Shown: piece after piece, positions 36,427 through 43,840 of the stretch
How positions within the stretch are numbered: position 1 is the first letter of the stretch
How the letters are laid out: each line of letters begins with the position of its first letter
Assembly: GCA_015066105.1 (NCBI GenBank)
Contig: SVOY01000001.1
Location: forward strand, 575,356 to 639,355
Direction: 5' to 3'
DNA from: Oscillospiraceae bacterium
Lineage (GTDB): Bacteria > Bacillota > Clostridia > Oscillospirales > Acutalibacteraceae
DNA length: 64,000 bases
Made by a program: the position numbers and the translations under genes
Notes under the pieces: model-generated
Seen by the model: the letters and a program-made list of their open reading frames with translations, nothing else
Told to the model about the DNA's origin: nothing
Database searches by the model: none

Positions 36427-36459
36427 CGGCAGTCTTCGAAAGAGGATTGCCGTTTTTTT
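36427..36459 (+). terminator. Intrinsic terminator of tRNA-Leu
   Basis: CGGCAGTCTT/AGGATTGCCG hairpin (36427-36452, with two G-T pairs), followed by seven Ts. Confidence 0.88.
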
Positions 36460-36479
36460 CGTTGATTATTTATTTAAAA

Positions 36480-36506
36480 TGCAACCTTTTGTCCTTTTCA
36501 AACGTT
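36480..36506 (+). promoter_or_regulatory. ECF-type promoter ahead of the sigma-factor gene
   Basis: TGCAACC (36480-36486), 16 bases, CGTT (36503-36506). This matches the AAC/CGT pattern of ECF promoters (for example TGAAAC-N16-CGT of sigma-W) and suggests self-activation. No sigma-A promoter is obvious here. Confidence 0.55.
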
Positions 36507-36530
36507 CTTATAAGTGAAAGGAGTGATAAA

Positions 36531-37001
36531 ATGAAAAATGATTTTGAAATACTTGTTGAAAAATATGCCGACACGGTAACACGCATATGCTATGTAAATC
36601 TCGGGAGCCGTGCCGATGCCGAGGACGCTTGGCAGAATGTTTTTATTAAGCTTTTCAAATCAAAAAAGCTATGGAATAAGCCCGAAGAAGAGCTGAAAAA
36701 ATGGCTTGTAACGGTTGCGCTTAACGAATGTCGCGACATAAAGCGCAAGCTTTTTCACAGAAATCATTATGATGTTGATGATTTGAGCCTATCCTGCACA
36801 GAGGATTTTTACAAGGATATTATTATCGCCGTGAGGAGTCTGCCGATAAAATATCTGCAGGTGATTGAGCTTTACTATTTTGAAGGATATTCCGTAGCTG
36901 AAATTTCAGAAATCCTTTCTGCAAACGAAAACACCGTAAAATCCCGTCTCAAGCGGGCAAGAGAATTATTGAAAGGAGATTTTTTAAATGAACACATTTA
37001 G
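36531..37001 (+). CDS. ECF-type RNA polymerase sigma factor
   Basis: Alternative sigma factor of 156 residues. Region 2 is DAEDAWQNVFIKLF (around 30-45) and region 4 is the helix-turn-helix VAEISEILSANENTVKSRL then KRARELL (around 120-145). ATG at 36531 follows AAAGGAG; an earlier frame begins inside the tRNA and is not used. Its last 14 bases overlap the next gene, indicating tight coupling to a probable anti-sigma or membrane partner. A likely ECF promoter upstream suggests autoregulation. The inducing signal is unknown. Confidence 0.93.
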   Translation: MKNDFEILVEKYADTVTRICYVNLGSRADAEDAWQNVFIKLFKSKKLWNKPEEELKKWLVTVALNECRDIKRKLFHRNHYDVDDLSLSCTEDFYKDIIIAVRSLPIKYLQVIELYYFEGYSVAEISEILSANENTVKSRLKRARELLKGDFLNEHI

Positions 37002-37971
37002 CGTAAAAACTCCCGATGAATGGAAAGAAAGGCTTTATGCAAAAACCTCACATAAAAAAGCCGTCAGAGTAAGACCTATAGCCGCTCTTGCGGCAACGCT
37101 TGCGCTGATTATCTGCGCTTCCGGCTCTGCTTTTGCAGTAAGAATAAGCAACGCCCCCGAATATTTCGGCTCAGTTTTTCTCGGTAATACAGAAGCGGCA
37201 GACCGGGTTTACTCAGAAAAAAACTATTATTTTGAGTCAACACGCGATGATCTGACACTTAAATGCAAGGGTATTGCAGGCGATAATTTTGCTGTGGACA
37301 TCCTTTTTGAGCTTAAGTCAACGGGTGAAATATCCTTTGATAAAAATAAAACATATCATTTTGAGTTTTTTGACTATTCCTTGCCGTATATTGCCTCTGA
37401 AAGCAGCTTAAGCTCAGTGTTCAATGTAATTGATGAGCATACATTGGAAATACAGATGGAGCTTTCTATGAATGTAAGCAGAATGATAGGAAGAAGCATA
37501 GAATTATACTTTAAAAATATAGAAACCTTTGACAAGTCAGAAAATATTGAGTGTGAATTCTCGGGCAAGCTTATAATTGACTACCGTAACACGGTAAATA
37601 AGCTTAAGACAACCGAAAATACATTTACAGCCGCAGGCGTAAATTTCAAGGCTCTTGAAGGTGAAATTTCAAGCTTCCATTTTGATTTTTATCTTGAAGC
37701 CGTTGACGGAAAGGAAAACTACGATTTCCTTTCACAGCATGAAGAAAAAATGCTTCCCGATACGCTTACACTGCACTATTCTGACGGTAAGAGTGAAGGA
37801 TTTACAATCAATCTGCCGCCGCAAAATGCTGATGAAATCTTTCCGATACAAAGCGGTGCAAGGGATAATTATAAGTTCCACATCCGCCTTTATCTGAGAA
37901 AACCCATTTACGCCGCCAAGGTGATTTCTGCCGAGCTTAACGGTGTTGAGCTTTTTTGCAAGGAGCCGTAA
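36988..37971 (+). CDS. Putative membrane-anchored anti-sigma or sensor partner of the ECF sigma factor
   Basis: I do not recognise the family with confidence. The 327-residue protein has a short basic N-terminal cytoplasmic region (about residues 1-28), one membrane segment (PIAALAATLALIICASGSAFAV, about 31-53), and a roughly 270-residue extracytoplasmic domain rich in Phe, Tyr and Glu. It overlaps the sigma gene by 14 bases with AAAGGAG. The layout fits a transmembrane anti-sigma factor resembling the DUF4179-type partners of some Clostridial ECF sigmas. The zinc HxxxCxxC motif of classic anti-sigmas is absent. The function is inferred from gene order and topology only. Confidence 0.6.
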   Translation: MNTFSVKTPDEWKERLYAKTSHKKAVRVRPIAALAATLALIICASGSAFAVRISNAPEYFGSVFLGNTEAADRVYSEKNYYFESTRDDLTLKCKGIAGDNFAVDILFELKSTGEISFDKNKTYHFEFFDYSLPYIASESSLSSVFNVIDEHTLEIQMELSMNVSRMIGRSIELYFKNIETFDKSENIECEFSGKLIIDYRNTVNKLKTTENTFTAAGVNFKALEGEISSFHFDFYLEAVDGKENYDFLSQHEEKMLPDTLTLHYSDGKSEGFTINLPPQNADEIFPIQSGARDNYKFHIRLYLRKPIYAAKVISAELNGVELFCKEP

Positions 37972-38033
37972 ACACATAATTATCAGCCGTTCCGGCATAT
38001 ATTATTACATAAGAACCCTCGGGAGTTGATTAT

Positions 38034-38903
38034 GTGATAATAAGACTGAGTAAGTTTGAGGCGGTAATTGCACTTAGCTTGGTTGTATTGCTGTCCTTTG
38101 CTTTCGCATTGAAATCCGAAGATAAAAGCGTTACCGCCTCTACGGCCGCCGAAACTGCCGTTCTACCCGTGCTGATGTATCATAATATTACAAAAAACAG
38201 TGCCAGGGCCGGCAGATACACCGTTACTGAGGATGAATTCATAGCTGACCTTGAATATATCAGAGATAAGGGCTATACCGCCGTCACCGTCAGCGAGCTT
38301 GAAGCTTTTGTAAACGGCAACGCATCACTGCCCGAAAAGCCGATTATGATAACCTTTGATGACGGCTTTGAAAGCTTTTACGTTATCGCTTATCCCCTGC
38401 TCAGGCAATACGGAATGAAGGCCGTTGTTTCGGTTATCGGCAGTGTAACGGAAAAATACTCCGCCATTGATGACCACAACATAAGCTATTCAAATCTCAC
38501 GTGGCAGGAGATAATCGAAATGAGGGAAAGCGGCTGTGTTGAGTTTCAGAATCACAGCTATAATATGCACAACAATCAGAACGGGCAGAGAAAGGGAATA
38601 AGCAAGCTTAAGGGTGAAACCGAAAGTGAATATAAGGCCGCATTAACTGCCGACCTTTACAAGGCACAGGAGCTTTTTTACACAAACTGCGGCTTCAGAC
38701 CTGCGGCGGTTGCTTATCCCTACGGTGCAAAAAGCAAAAGCACCCTGAGCATAATAAAGGACTGCGGCTTTACCTGCACACTCGGCTGTGAAGAAAAGAC
38801 AAACACCGTCACCGTCGGTGACAGCGAATGTCTTTTTAACCTTGGCAGATATAACAGAGCAAGCGGAATTGCTACGGCAGAATTTTTTGAAAAAATAATA
38901 TAA
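38034..38903 (+). CDS. Polysaccharide deacetylase family protein (CE4 NodB domain)
   Basis: Exported or membrane-anchored deacetylase, 289 residues. An N-terminal hydrophobic segment (about residues 8-25) acts as signal anchor. The NodB motifs are PVLMYHNIT (near 45), ITFDDGFESFYV with catalytic Asp-Asp, FQNHSYNMHN with His-x3-His metal ligands, and VAYPYGAKSK. Such enzymes remove acetyl groups from peptidoglycan or other N-acetylated glycans. GTG at 38034 follows GGGAG. It lies 62 bases after the sigma-partner gene, so it may belong to the same stress-responsive group, but no direct operon link is shown. Confidence 0.9.
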   Translation: MIIRLSKFEAVIALSLVVLLSFAFALKSEDKSVTASTAAETAVLPVLMYHNITKNSARAGRYTVTEDEFIADLEYIRDKGYTAVTVSELEAFVNGNASLPEKPIMITFDDGFESFYVIAYPLLRQYGMKAVVSVIGSVTEKYSAIDDHNISYSNLTWQEIIEMRESGCVEFQNHSYNMHNNQNGQRKGISKLKGETESEYKAALTADLYKAQELFYTNCGFRPAAVAYPYGAKSKSTLSIIKDCGFTCTLGCEEKTNTVTVGDSECLFNLGRYNRASGIATAEFFEKII

Positions 38904-38907
38904 AAGC

Positions 38908-38950
38908 ATCCCTCTCAATGAGTTCAGAGTGAACAATAATTGAGAGGGAT
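38908..38950. terminator. Bidirectional terminator between deacetylase and metal transporter
   Basis: 12-bp stem ATCCCTCTCAAT/ATTGAGAGGGAT with an inner GTTCA/TGAAC stem, followed by TTTCATTTTTATTTT on the plus strand. Confidence 0.85.
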
Positions 38951-38957
38951 TTCATTT

Positions 38958-40721
38958 TTATTTTAAAGCAAGGCTTAAGGCCTCAAGGTTTTTATACATA
39001 AGTGAAGCATAGGTTTCGCCCGAATCAAGAAGCTCCTGCGAAACAACGTGGCAGGAATAAAGGGTATCGAGCCTTGCTCCCGTCTGCTCACACATTGAGC
39101 GTGCAACGTTGCCGTTGCTTAAATCCACCTTGAAAACCGTAGATATACCGTCTTTTTCAATCATATCATTAAGCTTTGCAATGGTGACGGGGTTGACCTC
39201 AACCGCCGCTGAGCAGCCGGAATAAGCGGCGTGATACTCAATATTATATTCAAGCATCAGATATCTCAGAGGAAATCTGTCGCCGATAACCGCATATTTA
39301 CCCTCCGCGTTACGGCCAAGCTCCCTGAAGGCTGAGTCAAGCTTGTCAATTTCAGCAAGATATTTTTCCGTGTTGGCTCTGTAATAATCGGCATTTGCAC
39401 CGTCATTTTCACAAAGGGCATCACTTACGGCACTGACAATAAGCTTTGCATTCACGGGCGAGGTCCATACGTGCTCGTCATATTCACCGTGGTCGTGCTC
39501 ATCGGTATGGGAATGCTCATGGTCGCTCTCAACAAGCGAACAGACCTCCATCATTTTCACAACGGTAAACTGCGAGGATGTGCTGTCGGTTATACGCTCA
39601 ACCCAGGCTTCGGATTCTCCGCCGCCGCAGACGAAAACATCGCACTGTTCAATTTTAATTATATCTGCAGGCGTAGGCTCGTAGGTGTGACTCTCCTGCC
39701 CTGCCGAAAGAAGCATTGAAACCTCACCCTTGTCGCCCGCAATCTGCCGTGCAAAGTCATATTCGGCAAAGCCTACGGAAACAACGCTGATTTTTTCCTT
39801 TTTATCAAGACTGAGGGTTGTAAGCGACGGAATAACTGCAACCGCCGTGAAAAGAAGCGCGGCAAGCAAAGCGATAACAGCTCTTTTAAGATGAGTGTTT
39901 TTCAGTGTTGCCCTTGCCCTGCCTATGAGGGTGAAAAAGAAAAGGAAAACTATGTTCACGCACACAACGCTCGCGCCCGTGGGTGTTTCATATTCAACGG
40001 AGAAAATAAGACCGAGCACAAAGCAAAGCACGGAAATAACCGCACTTGACAAAACAACACTCCTGAAGCTTTTGCAAACACGCATTGAAGTAACAGCGGG
40101 GAAAATAATAAGAGAGGAAATGAGCAGTGCACCCATCATTCGCATACCTATAACAATAGTCACCGCCGTAAGGCCTGCTATAAGCATATTATACAAAGAG
40201 GTTTTTGTACCCGTGGCACGGGCAAAATTCTCGTCAAAGGTAACAGCAAAAATCTCGTTATAGAATATTACAAAAAGAGCGGAAACAACAACGGAGATAA
40301 TTGCACTGAGCACAACGTCATCATTGCTCATTGTGAGTATACTGCCGAACATATAATTGTAGATATCGACATTCATACCCGTTGTCATTGAGGTTACCAT
40401 TATACCTGCGGCAAGGGCACCCGTTGAAATAAGAGCAATAGCGGCATCGCCCTTGATTTTGCCCTTTTCGTTCATTCTCAAAAGCAAGAATGCCGCAACA
40501 AGAACAATGGGCAGAGAAAAATATAAGGGTGCAACACCGGCGGCGCAGGCAATGGCCATTGCACCGAAGCCCACGTGTGAAAGGCCGTCGCCAATCATTG
40601 AAAAACGCTTAAGCACAAGACTTACACCGAGCAAGGCACTGCAAAGCGAAATAAGCACACCGACAACAAGTGCGCGGATAAGAAAGCCCTGACTGAAAAG
40701 GAGCGTAACTGCATCAAGCAT
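38958..40721 (-). CDS. Fused ABC metal permease and substrate-binding protein (ZnuB-ZnuA type)
   Basis: One 587-residue chain joins two usually separate proteins. Residues about 1-265 are an ABC-3 permease (SMIGDGLSHVGFG, about eight membrane helices, GMRMMGALLISSLI). An extra membrane segment (about 283-305) follows. Residues about 315-587 are a zinc/manganese-binding solute-binding domain: SHTYEPTPADI with the first metal His, a His-rich loop (DHEHSHTDEHDHGEYDEH), then GDRFPLRYLMLEY and FKVDLSNGN. ATG at 40721, after GGGAGGTGA, overlaps the ATPase gene by 8 bases; an upstream ATG at 40775 is inside that gene. The extra helix would place the binding domain outside. The usual third His motif reads GDRFPLRY. 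Zinc is likely; manganese is possible. Confidence 0.9.
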   Translation of the reverse strand: MLDAVTLLFSQGFLIRALVVGVLISLCSALLGVSLVLKRFSMIGDGLSHVGFGAMAIACAAGVAPLYFSLPIVLVAAFLLLRMNEKGKIKGDAAIALISTGALAAGIMVTSMTTGMNVDIYNYMFGSILTMSNDDVVLSAIISVVVSALFVIFYNEIFAVTFDENFARATGTKTSLYNMLIAGLTAVTIVIGMRMMGALLISSLIIFPAVTSMRVCKSFRSVVLSSAVISVLCFVLGLIFSVEYETPTGASVVCVNIVFLFFFTLIGRARATLKNTHLKRAVIALLAALLFTAVAVIPSLTTLSLDKKEKISVVSVGFAEYDFARQIAGDKGEVSMLLSAGQESHTYEPTPADIIKIEQCDVFVCGGGESEAWVERITDSTSSQFTVVKMMEVCSLVESDHEHSHTDEHDHGEYDEHVWTSPVNAKLIVSAVSDALCENDGANADYYRANTEKYLAEIDKLDSAFRELGRNAEGKYAVIGDRFPLRYLMLEYNIEYHAAYSGCSAAVEVNPVTIAKLNDMIEKDGISTVFKVDLSNGNVARSMCEQTGARLDTLYSCHVVSQELLDSGETYASLMYKNLEALSLALK

Positions 40722-41421
40722 TGCCGTCACCTCCCGTAAAGCTACTGTAAATATCGCTTGAAAGATAATTCTCAACCGTGCCGTAAAAATAATCGTTTTT
40801 ACTCAGGTGCAGAATATGTGACGCATTTTTGATTGCCGCATCAAGGTCGTGAGAAACCATAACTATAGTAATGCCGTAATCACGGTTGATTGAGCGGATT
40901 ATGGAATAAAGCTCACTTGTTACAACGGGGTCAAGACCCGTTACGGGCTCATCAAGCAAAATAAGCTTTTTTGTGGCACACAGTGCTCTTGCAAGCAGAA
41001 CTCTTTGCTGCTGACCGCCCGAAAGCTCACGGAAGCACCTGCTTTTGAGCGAAAACACATCAAGCTTTTCCATATTTTCCTTTACAAGTGCCTTTTGCTT
41101 TTTTGTGTAAAAAAGTGACCTTTTATCTGCAAGGCAGCCCGAAATAACCACCTCATAAACCGAAGCGGGAAAATCCTTCTGAGCGGTTGTCTGCTGAGCA
41201 AGATAGCCGATTTCGCCCTTTTTTATGCCCTCACCGAAGTGAAGGTGACCCGATGCGGTCTCCTTAAGTCCGAGCATAGCCTTGACAAGCGTGCTTTTGC
41301 CGCTGCCGTTTTCTCCGACTATGCACAGATAGTCGCCCGCCTCCACATTAAAGGAGAGATTTTTTATAACAGTATTGTTTTCATAGCTCAGACAAACATC
41401 CCTGCAGCTGATAAGTGACAT
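40714..41421 (-). CDS. ABC transporter ATP-binding protein (ZnuC/MntB type)
   Basis: ATPase subunit of 235 residues for the metal importer encoded downstream. Walker A GENGSGKSTLVKA (about 37-49), signature LSGGQQQRVLLARAL, Walker B KLILLDEPVTGLD and H-loop MVSHD are all in place. It ends in GGDGNA and overlaps the fused permease by 8 bases. First in the operon, with a perfect promoter and an imperfect palindrome overlapping it. Expression is likely repressed by a metal-sensing regulator. Confidence 0.95.
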   Translation of the reverse strand: MSLISCRDVCLSYENNTVIKNLSFNVEAGDYLCIVGENGSGKSTLVKAMLGLKETASGHLHFGEGIKKGEIGYLAQQTTAQKDFPASVYEVVISGCLADKRSLFYTKKQKALVKENMEKLDVFSLKSRCFRELSGGQQQRVLLARALCATKKLILLDEPVTGLDPVVTSELYSIIRSINRDYGITIVMVSHDLDAAIKNASHILHLSKNDYFYGTVENYLSSDIYSSFTGGDGNA

Positions 41422-41443
41422 AAAAATCCTCCTTTGTTCAAAA

Positions 41444-41482
41444 ACTAATAAGAATTATATTACTCGTATATTTTTTTGTCAA
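41444..41482 (-). promoter_or_regulatory. Consensus promoter with metalloregulator-like palindrome
   Basis: Minus strand TTGACA (41477-41482), 17-base spacer, TATAAT (41454-41459), a perfect consensus. A 7-7-7 inverted repeat (plus strand ACTAATA / TATTACT, one mismatch) covers 41444-41464, spanning the -10 and start site. Its placement fits a Fur/Zur- or DtxR-type repressor site; the exact consensus was not matched. Confidence 0.7.
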
Positions 41483-41498
41483 GTTACAATCTAAATGA

Positions 41499-41527
41499 TT
41501 GAAAAAAATTCACCTTTGTGATATTAT
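41499..41527 (+). promoter_or_regulatory. Sigma-A promoter of the MscS-CDF pair
   Basis: TTGAAA (41499-41504), 17-base spacer, TATTAT (41522-41527). Confidence 0.7.
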
Positions 41528-41553
41528 ATTAAAAAAATCACGGAGGTAAAATT

Positions 41554-42495
41554 ATGAATTTAAGATTTTCTTTGCTTTCGGCCGCAGAAAGCACCGTTGA
41601 CAAAATTTTTGATGCAAACGCAGGTGACGTTCTTCTTGATGAAAACGGACAGTTTGCCGACCCCTCAACACTTGTTGACAACGTTACAACCTGGTGGGAA
41701 AAGCTTGACCTTGTAAACAAGATTATTGATAAAATCCCCTCTCTTATTATTGCGGTTATTCTTATTTTTGCCGGCCTTTTTCTTTCAAGAATTGTTTCAA
41801 AGCTGCTTGTAAAGGCAATGAAGGCAAAAAACGTTGACCCTTCGGTTTACAATTTTATAAAGCGTACTGTTTCCGTGCTTATAAAGGGTGCGTTTATTCT
41901 TTCCGCACTTTCAATGTTCTTTAATATCGGCTCACTTGTCACCGCCGTCGGTGCCGCCGGTGTTGCCGCCAGCTTAGGTCTTCAGGACAGTGTTGCACAG
42001 TTTGCAAGCGGTATTCAGATACTCCTCAACCACCCGTTCAAAAACGGCGACTTTGTTGAGGTTAACGGTATCCAGGGTAACGTTGCTGATATCCGCTTTA
42101 TGAACACCGTTATTACAACCGTTGACAACAAGCGCATCATCGTTCCAAATTCACACATAACAACAAATCATATCATCAACTACTCGGCTGAAAACATCAG
42201 AAGAATTGACCTTATTTATTCAATCGGCTACGGCGATGATATGGCAAAGGCAAAAAACGTTATTCTCAACGTTGCCGAGTGTAATGAGCTTATCATAAAG
42301 GACCCCGCACCTCAGGTTTTTGTTGATTCTCACGAATCAAGCGGCATCAACCTTGTTGCAAAGGTTTGGTGCAAGGGCACGGATTACTGGGATGTATACT
42401 ATCAGATGCAGGAAACGGTCAAGCTTGCCTTTGACAAAAACGGCATTTCAATCCCCTACAATCAGCTTGACGTGCATGTAAAAACCGGGAAATAA
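41554..42495 (+). CDS. mscS: Small-conductance mechanosensitive channel (MscS family)
   Basis: Osmotic safety-valve channel of 313 residues. There are an N-terminal periplasmic-side region, three membrane helices (for example IIAVILIFAGLFLSRIV), and the pore-lining helix TAVGAAGVAASLGLQDSVAQ (about residues 130-150). The beta-domain signature GIQILLNHPFKNGDFVEVNG and the IIVPNSHITTN motif follow. ATG at 41554 follows CGGAGG. The CDF exporter gene follows by 12 bases, so the pair forms an operon. Confidence 0.95.
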   Translation: MNLRFSLLSAAESTVDKIFDANAGDVLLDENGQFADPSTLVDNVTTWWEKLDLVNKIIDKIPSLIIAVILIFAGLFLSRIVSKLLVKAMKAKNVDPSVYNFIKRTVSVLIKGAFILSALSMFFNIGSLVTAVGAAGVAASLGLQDSVAQFASGIQILLNHPFKNGDFVEVNGIQGNVADIRFMNTVITTVDNKRIIVPNSHITTNHIINYSAENIRRIDLIYSIGYGDDMAKAKNVILNVAECNELIIKDPAPQVFVDSHESSGINLVAKVWCKGTDYWDVYYQMQETVKLAFDKNGISIPYNQLDVHVKTGK

Positions 42496-42507
42496 AGGAA
42501 TTTAAAA

Positions 42508-43674
42508 ATGACAGATTTATTGGTTAAGCTTTTTATTAAAAACAGTGAAAACGTAAAGGACGCCGAGGTGAGAGAAAAATACGGTCTTCTCGGCAGTGTT
42601 GTGGGCATTGTTGTAAATATTATTCTTTCAGCGGCAAAATATGCAATCGGCGTTATCAGCAAAAGTGTTTCGATAACGGCAGATGCAATAAACAACCTTG
42701 CCGATGCCGCATCCTGCATTGTCACACTCGTTTCATTCAAAATGGCGGCAAGAAAGCCCGATAAGGAGCACCCCTTCGGTCACGGACGTATTGAGTATAT
42801 TGCCGCACTTGCCGTAGGCTTTCTTGTTGAGCTTATGGGCTATGAGCTGATAAAATCATCCGTAGAAAAAATAAGAAATCCCGAGCCAGTTGAATTTTCG
42901 GTGCCTGCCGTGGCAGTGCTTGCGGTTTCAATTTTGGGTAAGGTCTGGCTTTATCTCTTCAACAAAAAGCTGGGTAACAGAATTCAATCACCTGCCATGC
43001 TTGCCGTTGCAAAGGACAGCCTGAGCGATACCACGGCAACCCTTGTTGCCGCCGTTGCTCTTGTGTGCTCACTTTTCACACAGCTTCCCGTCGACGGCTT
43101 TATGGGTCTCATTGTTTCGGGCTTCATTCTTATGTCCGGCTTCGGTATTCTTAAGGAAGCAATAAGTATACTTCTTGGCAATCCGCCCGAAAAGGAAACC
43201 GTTGACGAGCTTGTTGAATATGTGCTCTCCTTTGATGAAATCATCGGTATTCACGATCTGGTTATTCATTCCTACGGAGCATCAAGCACCTTTGCAACGC
43301 TTCACGCCGAAATCCCCTCTGATGAAAATATGCTCAAGGCTCACGATACAATCGATAACATTGAGCAGGAGGTAAAAAAACGCTTAGGCATTGAGCTTGT
43401 AATTCATATGGACCCGATTGAAATCAACAACGAAAAGGTCAGTGCACTCAAGGAGAGAATGCGCGAAATCGTCAGCGGCATTGATAAGGAGCTGACAATT
43501 CACGATTTCCGCGTAGTGGACGGTCCCACGCACACCAATCTTGTTTTTGACGTTGTGGTGCCCCACGGCTTTGAAATGCGTGAGGACAGGCTTATCGGTA
43601 TTATCAACGATAAAATCAACGAAAGCGATAACCGCTACCGCTGTGTTATAACCGTTGATAAATGCTATATTTAA
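42508..43674 (+). CDS. Cation diffusion facilitator (CDF) metal exporter
   Basis: Proton-coupled divalent metal exporter of 388 residues with six membrane segments and a C-terminal cytoplasmic metal-sensing domain. The TM2 region reads ITADAINNLADAAS (Asp 59, Asn 62, Asp 66) and TM5 contains KDSLSDTTATL. An Asn/Asp pairing with DxxxD is seen in Mn-type CDFs such as MntE, whereas zinc CDFs use His/Asp; manganese is therefore favoured but unproven. The HPFGHGR motif of the TM2-3 loop is conserved. Starts 12 bases after the MscS stop. The C-terminal domain is long, with an extra EKVSALKERMREIV segment. Confidence 0.9.
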   Translation: MTDLLVKLFIKNSENVKDAEVREKYGLLGSVVGIVVNIILSAAKYAIGVISKSVSITADAINNLADAASCIVTLVSFKMAARKPDKEHPFGHGRIEYIAALAVGFLVELMGYELIKSSVEKIRNPEPVEFSVPAVAVLAVSILGKVWLYLFNKKLGNRIQSPAMLAVAKDSLSDTTATLVAAVALVCSLFTQLPVDGFMGLIVSGFILMSGFGILKEAISILLGNPPEKETVDELVEYVLSFDEIIGIHDLVIHSYGASSTFATLHAEIPSDENMLKAHDTIDNIEQEVKKRLGIELVIHMDPIEINNEKVSALKERMREIVSGIDKELTIHDFRVVDGPTHTNLVFDVVVPHGFEMREDRLIGIINDKINESDNRYRCVITVDKCYI

Positions 43675-43760
43675 TATATAATGTTACCTATCGTGTCAAT
43701 CTGCACAAAATATTGTGTAATTTTTCAATTTTATTCTATGGATTATTTCCTTAAAAGCTA

Positions 43761-43789
43761 TTGAAATATTTTAACGAAAAAAGTAAAAT
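43761..43789 (+). promoter_or_regulatory. Sigma-A promoter of the PRPP synthetase gene
   Basis: TTGAAA (43761-43766), 17-base spacer, TAAAAT (43784-43789). A TATAGT (43789-43794) overlaps. Moderately supported. Confidence 0.5.
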
Positions 43790-43840
43790 ATAGTTGCATA
43801 TAAAATAAAAGAAAAAAGCAAAATATGGGGGTATTTTTAT

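Noticed and set aside
36333..36530. Upstream in-frame extension of the ECF sigma gene starting inside tRNA-Leu
   Set aside because: The tRNA, its terminator and the AAAGGAG before 36531 show that the true start is 36531.
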